A stretch of DNA of 64,000 bases from Nocardiopsis algeriensis (GTDB lineage: Bacteria; Actinomycetota; Actinomycetes; Streptosporangiales; Streptosporangiaceae). Of this stretch, positions 8,672 to 16,940 are shown one piece after another. The stretch spans positions 1 through 64,000 of the forward strand of contig NZ_JACHJO010000007.1 of the NCBI RefSeq assembly GCF_014203695.1. The letters run 5' to 3'. The stretch's first letter is position 1. Every line of letters starts with the position of its first letter. A program made the translations under genes and the position numbers. The notes below the pieces were generated by a model. It ran no database searches. It saw only the letters and a list, made by a program, of their open reading frames with translations, and was not told the DNA's origin.

Positions 8672-10318
8672 GTGCATACCGCGCCTTCCGTCCGCGCCGA
8701 CGAGCCCTTGTCGCTCGCACGGCTCTTCGCCGCCGTGGCGGCCGCCGTCCCCGAGCGGACGGCACTGGTGGCCGGCCCTCGGCGGCTCACCTACTCCGCG
8801 CTGCTCGACCGCTCGCTGCGGTTCGCACGCCACCTGGTGGGTGCGGGCGTGCGGCCCGGCGAGCACGTGGCGATCCTGTCCTTCAACCGCACCGAGTGGA
8901 TGGAGGCGTTCCTGGGCGTGCTGCAGGCCGGCGCGGTCCCCGTGAACGTGAACTACCGCTACGTCGCCGGCGAGCTCCGGCACGTGCTGGACGACTCGCG
9001 GGCCGTCGCCCTCGTCGCGGAGGAGTCCCTGGCCGCCACGGCCGCGGTGGCCGGACCGGACCTGCCCCGGCTGCGCCACGTGCTGCTGCTGGAGGACCGC
9101 AGTCCGCACAGCGGGTCCTACCCCGGCGCGGTCCGCTACGAGGACGCCCTGGCCTCGGCGGATCCGCGGACCGCCCTGCCTCCCACGAGCGGCAACGACC
9201 ACTACCTCCTCTACACGGGCGGCACCACCGGCTACCCCAAGGGGGTGCTGTGGCGCCAGGCCGACATCTTCCGGGCCGCGATCGAGCGCCGCTCCCCCGG
9301 GTCCGCGCGCGCCGCCTCCCCGGAGGAGGTGGCCGAGCGCGCCGCGCGGTGCTTCTCCGAGCGCATGCTGGTCCTGGGACCGCTGATGCACGCGGCCGGC
9401 CAGTGGAACGCGCTGAGCATGCTCATGTGCGGCAAGCAGGTGGTGCTGTCCACCGACCGCAGCTTCCGGCCCGAGCGCGTGGCGGAGCTGATCCACCGCG
9501 AGCGCGTGCACACCCTGCAGGTGGTGGGCGACGCCATGGCCCGGCCGCTGGCCCGGCACCTGCTCACCGAGCCCGGCATGTGCCCGGACCTGAGCTCGGT
9601 CCGCTCGGGCGGCACCCCGCTCACCCCGGCCGTGCGCGGCCTGTGGCGGGCCTGGCGCAAGGACGTCGCGCTGGCCGACTCCTACGGGGGTTCGGAGACG
9701 GGGGTGTGCGGTTCCGCGACCGCGGGTGACGCCGAACCCCTGACCGGCTCGGCCGACAACCGCACCTTCGCGATGAGCGGCAGCATCGCCCTGCTGGACG
9801 AGAACCTGCGCCCCCTGCCCCCGGGTTCCCCGGTGGTGGGGCGCATCGCCCGCACCGGGCGCATCCCGCTGGGCTACTACAACGACCCGATCGCCACGGC
9901 GCGCACGTTCCCCACCGACGCCGAGGGGCGGCGCTGGGCCCTGTCGGGCGACTACGGGACGCGCGGCGAGGACGGCTCGATCGTGCTGCTGGGCCGGGGC
10001 AGCGTCGTCATCAACACGGCCGGGGAGAAGGTCTACCCCGAGGAGGTCGAGGCGGCGCTGAAGGCCCATCCCGACGTGGAGGACGCCATCGTGGTGCCCG
10101 CCCCCGACGAGCTGCTCGGCCAGCGGGTGACCGCCCTGGTCTCCCTGGCCGCGGGTTCCCGCCTGGACGCGGCGGGGCTGCGCTCCTTCTGCCGGGTGCG
10201 GCTGGCGGGGTTCAAGGTGCCCCGCACGGTGCACTTCGTCGACCGGGTGCGGCGCACGGCGGTCGGCAAGCAGGACTACCGCTGGGCGGCGTCGGTCGCC
10301 AGGGGCGGGCGCGGGTGA
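8672..10318 (+). CDS. acyl-CoA synthetase / AMP-dependent ligase
   Basis: This 548-residue ANL-superfamily enzyme adenylates a carboxylic acid and transfers it to CoA. The P-loop-like A3 motif LLYTGGTTGYPKGVLWRQAD lies near residue 190. DSYGGSETG, SGDYGTRGEDGSIVLLGRG and the C-terminal lysine region VHFVDRVRRTAVGKQDYRW follow in family order. The GTG start has GGAGG six bases upstream. Length and layout fit fatty-acid or aromatic-acid CoA ligases rather than NRPS domains; the acid is unknown. It is a single gene, closed by the terminator at 10339. Confidence 0.88.
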   Translation: MHTAPSVRADEPLSLARLFAAVAAAVPERTALVAGPRRLTYSALLDRSLRFARHLVGAGVRPGEHVAILSFNRTEWMEAFLGVLQAGAVPVNVNYRYVAGELRHVLDDSRAVALVAEESLAATAAVAGPDLPRLRHVLLLEDRSPHSGSYPGAVRYEDALASADPRTALPPTSGNDHYLLYTGGTTGYPKGVLWRQADIFRAAIERRSPGSARAASPEEVAERAARCFSERMLVLGPLMHAAGQWNALSMLMCGKQVVLSTDRSFRPERVAELIHRERVHTLQVVGDAMARPLARHLLTEPGMCPDLSSVRSGGTPLTPAVRGLWRAWRKDVALADSYGGSETGVCGSATAGDAEPLTGSADNRTFAMSGSIALLDENLRPLPPGSPVVGRIARTGRIPLGYYNDPIATARTFPTDAEGRRWALSGDYGTRGEDGSIVLLGRGSVVINTAGEKVYPEEVEAALKAHPDVEDAIVVPAPDELLGQRVTALVSLAAGSRLDAAGLRSFCRVRLAGFKVPRTVHFVDRVRRTAVGKQDYRWAASVARGGRG

Positions 10319-10643
10319 ACCCTGGCCCTCCGAACCGGGGAGCCCCCGCCACGACGGCGGGGGCTCCTCCCGTTCCGGACCGGGATTCGAGGCTTCCCCG
10401 CACGACCGGGACCACGGCGGGAGCGCCTTCGGGACATCCTCCGATCCGCCGTACCCCCACTAGACTGACTGCACCCGGTTCCGGAGCATCTCCCCCTGGA
10501 CTCCCCCGCCGGCCCGGCCCGCGGCCCGGGCACGGCAGCCGGATCGACTGCATCGCCCCCACCCTCCACCCGTCACGGGTGCGTTCGGGACACCACTAGG
10601 ACGGAGGACGGCGCCCCCCTGCCGGAGCGGCGCCCACAACCAG
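10319..10643. other. intergenic region, terminator plus promoter
   Basis: After the ligase terminator the region holds a plausible -10 word TAGACT near 10463 and no gene. Confidence 0.45.
10339..10367 (+). terminator. 12-bp stem-loop terminator
   Basis: GGAGCCCCCGCC pairs perfectly with its complement across the loop ACGAC, 20 bp after the ligase stop. Confidence 0.8.
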
Positions 10644-11573
10644 ATGGCCAAATCAGTAGGCTCCTATCTCTTCAACGCGCTGCGCGGAGGTGCCGTCGGC
10701 ACCTCGGAGGCCCTCCCCGGCATCAGCGGCGGCACCGTCGCCCTCATGGTCGGCCTGTACGACAAGCTCATCGGCGGCGCCGGCCACATGGTCAGCGGCA
10801 TCAAGCGGTGGGTGACCGATGTCCCGCGCGGCCGCGGCAACGAGCGTGCCCGCGAGCAGTTCCGGCTCGTGGACTGGAGTGTGCTGATCCCCGCGCTGAT
10901 CGGTATGGCCCTCTTCCTCGGTCTGGCGGCCGTCGTCCTGGCCCCGGTCGTGGAGGAGCACACCCAGTACGCCTACGCGGTCTTCTTCGGCCTGGTGCTG
11001 GCCTGCCTGTGGGTGCCCTACACCGCCTCGGGCAAGAAGTGGCGGGCGGGGCACTACCTCCTCGCCCTGGTGGCGGCCGCGGCGGCCTTCACGCTGACCG
11101 GCCTGCCCGGCGCGAACCTGCCCGCCCATCCCGTGATCGTCTTCTTCGCCGCCGGGGTGGCGGTCTGCGCCCTGGTCCTGCCCGGCGTGTCGGGCTCCTT
11201 CCTCCTGCTGACCGTGGGCCTGTACGAGCCGACCCTCAACGCGGTCCGCGAGGCCGACATCGCCTACCTCGCGGTGTTCGCGCTGGGTGCCCTGACCGGC
11301 CTGTCCCTCTTCGTCAAGCTGCTCCAGTACCTGCTGGAGAACTTCCACCACATGACCCTGGTCGTGCTCACCGGCCTCATGGCCGGTTCCCTGCGCGCCC
11401 TGTGGCCCTGGCAGGACGAAGACCGCGCCTTCGTCGCCCCCACGGAGGTGCCCCTGACCGTCGTGCTGATGGTGGTCGGCTTCGCCGTCATCGTCGCGGC
11501 GATCGTCTGGGAGAGGCGCAAGCTGGACCAGATGGCGGCCGCCGACGACCAGCAGGACACCGTCTCCGCCTGA
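10644..11573 (+). CDS. DUF368 membrane protein, predicted polyprenyl-phosphate translocase
   Basis: The 309-residue polytopic protein has about eight hydrophobic segments. The N-terminal family signature is GGAVGTSEALPGISGGTVAL, and the repeated half-motif AVCALVLPGVSGSFLLLTVG occurs near residue 172. DUF368 proteins (PopT group) return undecaprenyl phosphate across the membrane so that peptidoglycan and polymer synthesis can continue. The next gene, 48 bp downstream in the same direction, encodes a DedA protein, the other family given this role. The ribosome-binding site before the ATG is weak. Confidence 0.88.
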   Translation: MAKSVGSYLFNALRGGAVGTSEALPGISGGTVALMVGLYDKLIGGAGHMVSGIKRWVTDVPRGRGNERAREQFRLVDWSVLIPALIGMALFLGLAAVVLAPVVEEHTQYAYAVFFGLVLACLWVPYTASGKKWRAGHYLLALVAAAAAFTLTGLPGANLPAHPVIVFFAAGVAVCALVLPGVSGSFLLLTVGLYEPTLNAVREADIAYLAVFALGALTGLSLFVKLLQYLLENFHHMTLVVLTGLMAGSLRALWPWQDEDRAFVAPTEVPLTVVLMVVGFAVIVAAIVWERRKLDQMAAADDQQDTVSA

Positions 11574-11621
11574 CCGCACACAGGGCGGCTCCGCGCCGCC
11601 GGGAGAGGACACCGAAACCGG

Positions 11622-12314
11622 ATGCCGACATCTTCCTGGGCCGTCTCCGCCGCAGCCGCGGCGGACGGGGGCAGCGGCGACTACGGGGGCTTCATCGGCT
11701 GGGTGCTCGGGTTGATGACGGCCCTGGGCGAACCGGGCGTGGGCGTGGCCCTGTTCATCGAGACCTTCTTTCCCCCGCTGCCCAGCGAGGCGGTCCTGCC
11801 GAGCGCGGGCTTCCTGGCCTACGACGGCCAGATGAACGTGTGGCTCGCCATCGCATGGGCCACCGCCGGCGCCCTGGTCGGCGGCTGGGGCTTCTACGCC
11901 GTCGGACGCCTGCTCGGCCGCGAACGCACGATGCGGCTCGTGAGCAGGACCCCGCTGCTGGAGGAGGAGGACTTCCTCAAGGCCGAGAAGTTCTTCTCCC
12001 GCTTCGGAGGGACCGCCGTGCTGGTGGGGCGGTGCGTGCCCGTGGTCCGCAGCTTCATCTCGATCCCCGCGGGCATCGCGCGGATGCCGCTGTTCAAGTT
12101 CTCCCTCTACACGATCATCGGCTCCGCGGTCTGGAACACGATCTGGATCGGCCTGGGCTTCGTCTTCGGCCCCGCCGTCGAACCCGTTCTGTCCCGCTGG
12201 AGCAGCGTACTCAGCAACGCCGTGCTCGCCGTCATCGGCCTGCTGGTGCTGTGGTTCGTCGTCGTACGCGTCCGCAGGCTGCTGCGCGCACGGAGGCCGG
12301 ACGGTACCGGCTGA
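11622..12314 (+). CDS. DedA-family membrane protein, predicted undecaprenyl-phosphate translocase
   Basis: This 230-residue protein has five or six hydrophobic segments. Family signatures are LFIETFFPPLPSEAVLPSAG, the second hairpin motif FGGTAVLVGRCVPVVRSF, and ISIPAGIARMPLFKF with the conserved Arg and Pro. DedA proteins (UptA type) flip undecaprenyl phosphate or act in lipid homeostasis. GGGAGAGG lies 12 bases before the ATG. Co-directional spacing with the DUF368 gene and the terminator at 12336 suggest a two-gene operon. Confidence 0.9.
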   Translation: MPTSSWAVSAAAAADGGSGDYGGFIGWVLGLMTALGEPGVGVALFIETFFPPLPSEAVLPSAGFLAYDGQMNVWLAIAWATAGALVGGWGFYAVGRLLGRERTMRLVSRTPLLEEEDFLKAEKFFSRFGGTAVLVGRCVPVVRSFISIPAGIARMPLFKFSLYTIIGSAVWNTIWIGLGFVFGPAVEPVLSRWSSVLSNAVLAVIGLLVLWFVVVRVRRLLRARRPDGTG

Positions 12315-12335
12315 CCTCGGAGGCATCCCGTCATC

Positions 12336-12369
12336 GCGGCCCGCGTTCCCCTCCCGGAACGCGGGCCGC
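12336..12369 (+). terminator. 14-bp stem terminator after DedA gene
   Basis: GCGGCCCGCGTTCC pairs with 12356-12369 across a six-base loop, before the TPP riboswitch begins. Confidence 0.8.
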
Positions 12370-12398
12370 AATACTGGGAGGGGGCCGCACGGCCCCGA

Positions 12399-12496
12399 GG
12401 CGCGGGGTGCCGGCGAGCACTGCCTTCCGCAGGCACTGCCTTTCCGGCTGAGAGCACACCCGTCGAACCTGCCCTAGTTAGCACTAGCGAAGGAAC
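12399..12496 (+). promoter_or_regulatory. TPP riboswitch (THI element)
   Basis: Conserved blocks appear in order: GGGGTGC (12404-12410), CTGAGAG (12448-12454), ACACCCGTCGAACCTG, then GTTAGCACTAGCGAAGG (12477-12492). Between the first two blocks lies an extra stem, as is common in P3 of this class. The element ends a few bases before the ribosome-binding site of thiD, so thiamine pyrophosphate most likely represses by blocking translation initiation. Confidence 0.96.
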
Positions 12497-12503
12497 GCCC
12501 CGT

Positions 12504-13319
12504 ATGAGTGCGTGCAGCAGTGTGTACAACGTCGTCTCCATCGCCGGGAGCGACCCCAGCGGGGGCGCCGGCATCCAGGCCGACCTCAAGGCCTTCTCGG
12601 CGCACGGAACCTACGGGATGAGCGTGGTCACCGCGCTCACCGCCCAGTCCACGCGCGGCGTCACCGGGGTCCACGGCGTCCCCGCCGAGTTCGTCACCCA
12701 CCAGATGGAGACCCTCTTCGCCGACGCCCCCGTGCACGCGGTCAAGATCGGGATGCTCGGCACCGCGGAGACCACCGAGGCGGTCGCCGACGCGCTCACC
12801 CGCCACGCGCTGCCCCGCGTCGTGGTGGACCCGGTGATGGTCGCCAAGAGCGGCGACCGCCTCCTGGAGGCCTCGGCGACCGAGGCGCTGCGCAAGGTCC
12901 TGCTGCCCCGCGCCGACCTGGTCACGCCGAACCTGCCCGAGGCCGCCGACCTGCTGGGCTGCGAGGAGGCCGCCGACCTCGCCGGAATGCGCGACCAGGC
13001 GTACCGCCTGCTGGAGCTGGGCCCGCGCCAGGTGCTGGTCAAGGGCGGCCACCTGGAAGGCCCGGAGAGCATCGACGTCCTCGTCTCCCGCGACGCCGAC
13101 CCGGTCGAGTTCACCGCCCCGCGGGTGGCCACCCGCAACACCCACGGCACCGGCTGCACGCTGTCCTCCTCGATTGCGGCCCTGCTGCCGCAGCGCCCGG
13201 ACACCGCCTCGGCCGTCGCCGACGCCAAGGCCTACCTGACCGAGGCCCTGCGCCGCGCCGACGAGATCGACGCGGGCGGCGGGCAGGGACCGGTTCACCA
13301 CTTCCACCGGTGGTGGTGA
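12504..13319 (+). CDS. thiD: hydroxymethylpyrimidine/phosphomethylpyrimidine kinase
   Basis: This 271-residue ribokinase-fold enzyme makes HMP-PP for thiamine synthesis. Signatures are SIAGSDPSGGAGIQADLKAF at the N-terminus, VVVDPVMVAKSGDRLL, LVTPNLPEAADLLG and the anion-hole motif NTHGTGCTLSSSIAALL. AAGGA lies about nine bases before the ATG, directly downstream of the TPP riboswitch. No other thi gene follows; the gene is closed by a terminator, so this riboswitch controls thiD alone. Confidence 0.96.
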   Translation: MSACSSVYNVVSIAGSDPSGGAGIQADLKAFSAHGTYGMSVVTALTAQSTRGVTGVHGVPAEFVTHQMETLFADAPVHAVKIGMLGTAETTEAVADALTRHALPRVVVDPVMVAKSGDRLLEASATEALRKVLLPRADLVTPNLPEAADLLGCEEAADLAGMRDQAYRLLELGPRQVLVKGGHLEGPESIDVLVSRDADPVEFTAPRVATRNTHGTGCTLSSSIAALLPQRPDTASAVADAKAYLTEALRRADEIDAGGGQGPVHHFHRWW

Positions 13320-13331
13320 GGGCGCACGCGA

Positions 13332-13360
13332 GAGGGGACCGGCGCGATGCCGGTCCCCTC
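13332..13360. terminator. terminator between convergent thiD and symporter genes
   Basis: A 12-bp perfect stem, GAGGGGACCGGC with 13349-13360, has loop GCGAT. Confidence 0.8.
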
Positions 13361-13386
13361 CGCGTTCGACAGGTGTCCCGCCGGTC

Positions 13387-14802
13387 CTACTTGGACACGT
13401 CCTCCATGAGGACGTCGGGGTTGCGCCAGTCCGGGTGGGAGAAGAACTTCTTGCTCTCCGACGCGATCAGCGGCGACAGGATGAGCAGGCCCACCAGGTT
13501 CGGCAGTGCCATGAGCCCGTTGGCGATGTCGCTGAAGAGCCACACCGAGTCGAGGGCGGCGGACGAGCCGACGAAGATGACGGCGATGAAGACCAGGCGG
13601 TAGGGCAGTACCAGCTTGCGCCCGCCCAGGAACTCCATGCACCGCTCGCCGTAGTAGGACCAGCCCAGCAGGGTGGTGAAGGCGAACACCGCGACGGCGA
13701 TCGCCACGATGTACCTGCCGGCCTCGGAGGCGACCGGGCCGAGCGGGCTCAGGCCCTCGGTCATCGCCAGCGTGGTCATCAGGGAGCCGTCGGCCTCACC
13801 CGAGGTCCAGGCCCCGGTGGTGATGATGACCAGGCAGGTCATGGTCACCACGATGATGGTGTCGATGAAGGTCTGGGTCATCGAGACCATGGCCTGGCGG
13901 ACGGGCTGCTTGGTCTTGGCGGCCGCCGCGGCGATGCCGCCGGTGCCCAGGCCCGACTCGTTGGAGAAGATGCCGCGGGCGAAGCCCTGCTGGATGGCGA
14001 GCATGAGACCCGCACCGGCGAAGCCGCCGGTCGCGGCGGTGCCGGTGAAGGCGTCGGTCACCACGAGCTGGAGCGCGGGCAGGATCCCGTCCCAGTTGAG
14101 GGCGAGCACGAGCAGGCAGGCACCGACGTAGCCGATGATCATGATCGGCACGAGCGCCGAGGCGACCCGGCCGATGCTCTTGATGCCGCCGAGGATGACG
14201 GCGCCGGCCAGCACCATGAGGACGAGGCCGATGATCCACGCGTCGATCCCGGTGATGCTGTTCACCTGCTGGGCGACGGTGTTGGCCTGGGACCCGTTGC
14301 CGATGCCGAAGGAGGCGATGGTGCCGAACACCGCGAAGAGCACGCCCAGAGTGGTGCCCAGGCCGCCGCCGATGCCGTACTTGAGGTAGTACATCGGGCC
14401 GCCGCTCTGCTCACCCTTGGCGTCGGTGCGGCGGAACTTCACGCCCAGGAGGGCCTCGCTGTACTTGGTCGCCATACCCAGGAAGCCGACGACCCACATC
14501 CAGAACAGCGCGCCGGGGCCGCCGGTGCCGATGGCGAGCGCGGCACCGGCGATGTTGCCGACACCGACCGTGGCCGCCAGCGCGGTGCTCAGCGCCTGGT
14601 AGTGGGAGATGTCGCCCTCGACGGACTCGTCCTCCTTGCGCCGGACGAGCGCGAGCCACAGGGCGTGGGGAAGGCGGAGCAGTTGGAGCAGGCCGAGCCG
14701 GATGGTCAGGAACAGGCCCACGACGAACAGCAGCGGAATGAGGACGAACGGCCCCCAGATGATGCTGCTGACGAGGCCGGCCATTTCCAGGAGTTGGTCC
14801 AC
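13387..14802 (-). CDS. alanine/glycine:sodium symporter (AGCS family)
   Basis: The 471-residue carrier has about eleven transmembrane segments. AGCS signatures are TALAATVGVGNIAGAALAIG, GGPGALFWMWVVGFLGMATK, GGPMYYLKYGIGG and FARGIFSNESGLGTGGIAAA. The family imports alanine, glycine or related amino acids with sodium. The GTG start at 14802 has AGGGAGG just upstream; the next ATG in frame would remove the N-terminal helix. It stands alone with no amino-acid gene beside it, so the substrate is assigned only by family. Confidence 0.93.
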   Translation of the reverse strand: MDQLLEMAGLVSSIIWGPFVLIPLLFVVGLFLTIRLGLLQLLRLPHALWLALVRRKEDESVEGDISHYQALSTALAATVGVGNIAGAALAIGTGGPGALFWMWVVGFLGMATKYSEALLGVKFRRTDAKGEQSGGPMYYLKYGIGGGLGTTLGVLFAVFGTIASFGIGNGSQANTVAQQVNSITGIDAWIIGLVLMVLAGAVILGGIKSIGRVASALVPIMIIGYVGACLLVLALNWDGILPALQLVVTDAFTGTAATGGFAGAGLMLAIQQGFARGIFSNESGLGTGGIAAAAAKTKQPVRQAMVSMTQTFIDTIIVVTMTCLVIITTGAWTSGEADGSLMTTLAMTEGLSPLGPVASEAGRYIVAIAVAVFAFTTLLGWSYYGERCMEFLGGRKLVLPYRLVFIAVIFVGSSAALDSVWLFSDIANGLMALPNLVGLLILSPLIASESKKFFSHPDWRNPDVLMEDVSK

Positions 14803-15180
14803 GGAGGCCCTCCCTAGAGGTCAGTGTGTGGGGTCGGGGACACCTGCGGTGCTGCGGTGCGGGGACGGTGCTCCCAGGTGCCGCTTCGGCACCTTTGGGC
14901 GCTTTCGCGGTATCGGCAAAGAATTGCAGTGGTTCATTACAGGAACGTCACATGTGTTCCACATGCAGATCTCACCGGGAACCACCACCCGCGGGTCCGC
15001 GGTCAGGCCGTGTTCTGTGGACGCTCTCGCCGCATCGGCGGAGCCGATCCCCGGCGAACGGCCGGCCAGGCGTCTCCTTGCGAGGCGGGAAGCGCAGCTC
15101 GGCCCGGCCTCGCACGCTCCTCCGACGCGGCACGGGGGCGCCTGGCAGCCGTGCAGCCGAGACGGTCCACAGGACACGGT
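14803..15180. other. intergenic region upstream of the symporter
   Basis: This 378-bp region has no convincing gene. It should carry the symporter promoter. The inverted repeat GGAAC-N9-GTTCC at 14942-14960, with the self-complementary centre ACATGT, is a possible operator. Confidence 0.4.
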
Positions 15181-15441
15181 CTAGGAGTCGCCCGCCTCGG
15201 TGCCGGCCCGTGCGAGGGCGAGCCGGCTCAGCATCTCCGCCGCCTCGTCGGGGTCCGCACCCCGGCCGACGGCGATGCCGAGCAGATAGGTGGTGAGCGG
15301 CGCGGCGGGGCGTGCGACCGAGTGCGCGGCGTCCTTGGCCAGGTCCAGGATCCGGTCCACGTCCTCCTTGCCGAACGCCTTTCCGTCCGCGAGGCCCAAC
15401 TCTCCGCGGACCGCTTCGGCCCATTCCACGAGGGTCACCAC
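15181..15441 (-). CDS. DUF6457 small protein
   Basis: This 86-residue protein is a single helical domain. The pattern WAEAVRGELGLADGK followed by DVDRILDLAKDAAHSVARPA and PLTTYLLGIAVGRG matches the actinobacterial DUF6457 family. Elsewhere that domain is often fused to or beside MobA-type molybdenum cofactor genes; no such neighbour is present here. GTG start with AGGGAG upstream. No function is established. Confidence 0.75.
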   Translation of the reverse strand: MVTLVEWAEAVRGELGLADGKAFGKEDVDRILDLAKDAAHSVARPAAPLTTYLLGIAVGRGADPDEAAEMLSRLALARAGTEAGDS

Positions 15442-15654
15442 AAAGACTCCCTAGAGCAATACGACGGTTACGACAGGCGATCCTAGCCATCGCCGGGACA
15501 CCCGGAAGCCACTCCCCGGCCCCGGGCCCGTCACCGCCCGATCGGCAGGTGCACCCCCGGCCTTCCGGCACGGTTCCCCCCGGCCCCGATCGGGGTTCAC
15601 CCGCCGAGCCTAACGTCGGAGGCAGCCGTCCCCCCGGCGTTGGGAGCCGTCCGC

Positions 15655-16842
15655 ATGTCTCCGACCGAGAACACGACCCCCGCGTCCCGCCCGCTCCGCG
15701 TGGCGATCGTGGCCGAGTCCTTCCTTCCGCAGGTCAACGGGGTGACCAACTCCGTCTGCCGCGTCACCGACCATCTCGCGGCGCAGGGGCACCAGGCCCT
15801 GGTGCTGGCCCCGGGGCACGGCCCCGCCGTGCACGCGGGTTTCCCCGTCGTCCGCCTGCCCTCCCTGCCCCTGCCCTTCTACCGGGACTTCGCCGTCGGT
15901 CTGCCGGCCCGCCGTACGCTGACCGCGGCGATCCGGGCCTTCTCCCCCGACGTGCTGCACCTGGCCTCCCCCGCCCTGCTCGGCGCGGCCGCGGTGGAGA
16001 CCGCCCGCAGATGGGCCCTGCCGACCGTGGCGGTGTTCCAGACCGACCTGCCCGGTTTCGCCGAACGCTACGGGCTGCCCGGAGCCGACAGGATCTGGGA
16101 GCTGCTGCGCCGCGTCCACTCCGCGGTGGACCGCACCCTCGTTCCCTCCTCCGCCACCCTGGAGGCCCTGTCCTCGCGCGGCTTCCCCCGACTCGCCCTG
16201 TGGCGGCGGGGGGTGGACCTCCGGCGTTTCTCTCCCCGGCACCGCGACGGGGAACTGCGCCGGCGCCTCGCCCCGAACGGCGAGGTGATCGTCGGCTACG
16301 TGGGCCGCCTGGCCAAGGACAAGCGCGTCGGTCTCCTGGAGGAGGTGGCCCGGCTCCGCGGGGCCAGGCTGGTCGTCGTCGGCGGCGGGCCGGAGCTGCC
16401 GCGGCTGCGCCGGCGCCTGCGGGGCGCGGTCCTCACCGGCCCGCGCACGGGCCGGGACCTGTCCCGTCTGTACGCGTCCTTCGACGTGTTCGTGCACACC
16501 GGCGCCGACGAGACCTTCTGCCAGACCGTCCAGGAGGCCCTGGCCTCGGGGGTGCCCGTGGTGGCACCGGCCGCGGGCGGCCCGCTGGACCTGGTGGTCC
16601 CCGGGCACAACGGGTTCCTGTACGCCCCGGGCTCGGTGCGCGAGCTGCGGGTGGGGGTCGGCCGCCTGGTCCACAACCGCCGGGTGCGGGAGGCCCTGGC
16701 GGTGAACACGCGCGCCTCGGTGGAGCACCGCACGTGGGAGTCGGTCAACGGGCAGCTCCTGGACCACTACCGCGCGGTCGTCACCCCCAGCCGGGACCTG
16801 GCCGGCCCTGACCGTGCCGACCGCGGTGCCCCGGTGCGCTGA
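15655..16842 (+). CDS. GT4 glycosyltransferase, alpha-mannosyltransferase-like
   Basis: The 395-residue protein has a GT-B fold. The N-terminal RVAIVAESFLPQVNGVTNSV and FQTDLPGFAERYG are typical of actinobacterial GDP-mannose-dependent mannosyltransferases of the MgtA/PimB type. The donor domain carries VGYVGRLAKDKRVGLLEEVA, VVVGGGPELPRL and the E-x7-E signature at DETFCQTVQEALASGVPVVA. It probably adds mannose to a lipid carrier or lipoglycan precursor at the inner membrane face. Start ATG 15655 is chosen because homology begins shortly after; an ATG-like start 15 bp upstream is possible. The terminator follows at 16858. Confidence 0.87.
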   Translation: MSPTENTTPASRPLRVAIVAESFLPQVNGVTNSVCRVTDHLAAQGHQALVLAPGHGPAVHAGFPVVRLPSLPLPFYRDFAVGLPARRTLTAAIRAFSPDVLHLASPALLGAAAVETARRWALPTVAVFQTDLPGFAERYGLPGADRIWELLRRVHSAVDRTLVPSSATLEALSSRGFPRLALWRRGVDLRRFSPRHRDGELRRRLAPNGEVIVGYVGRLAKDKRVGLLEEVARLRGARLVVVGGGPELPRLRRRLRGAVLTGPRTGRDLSRLYASFDVFVHTGADETFCQTVQEALASGVPVVAPAAGGPLDLVVPGHNGFLYAPGSVRELRVGVGRLVHNRRVREALAVNTRASVEHRTWESVNGQLLDHYRAVVTPSRDLAGPDRADRGAPVR

Positions 16843-16857
16843 CACCGTGCACGGCGA

Positions 16858-16896
16858 AGCCCCCGGTCGGCGGGTGAATGCCGGCGGCCGGGGGCT
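16858..16896. terminator. terminator between convergent genes
   Basis: AGCCCCCGG (16858-16866) pairs with 16888-16896, with a GC-rich inner loop. Confidence 0.65.
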
Positions 16897-16940
16897 CTCC
16901 CCTTCCTCCCCTGGTGCGTGTCCGCGGCAGGGACCGCGCC

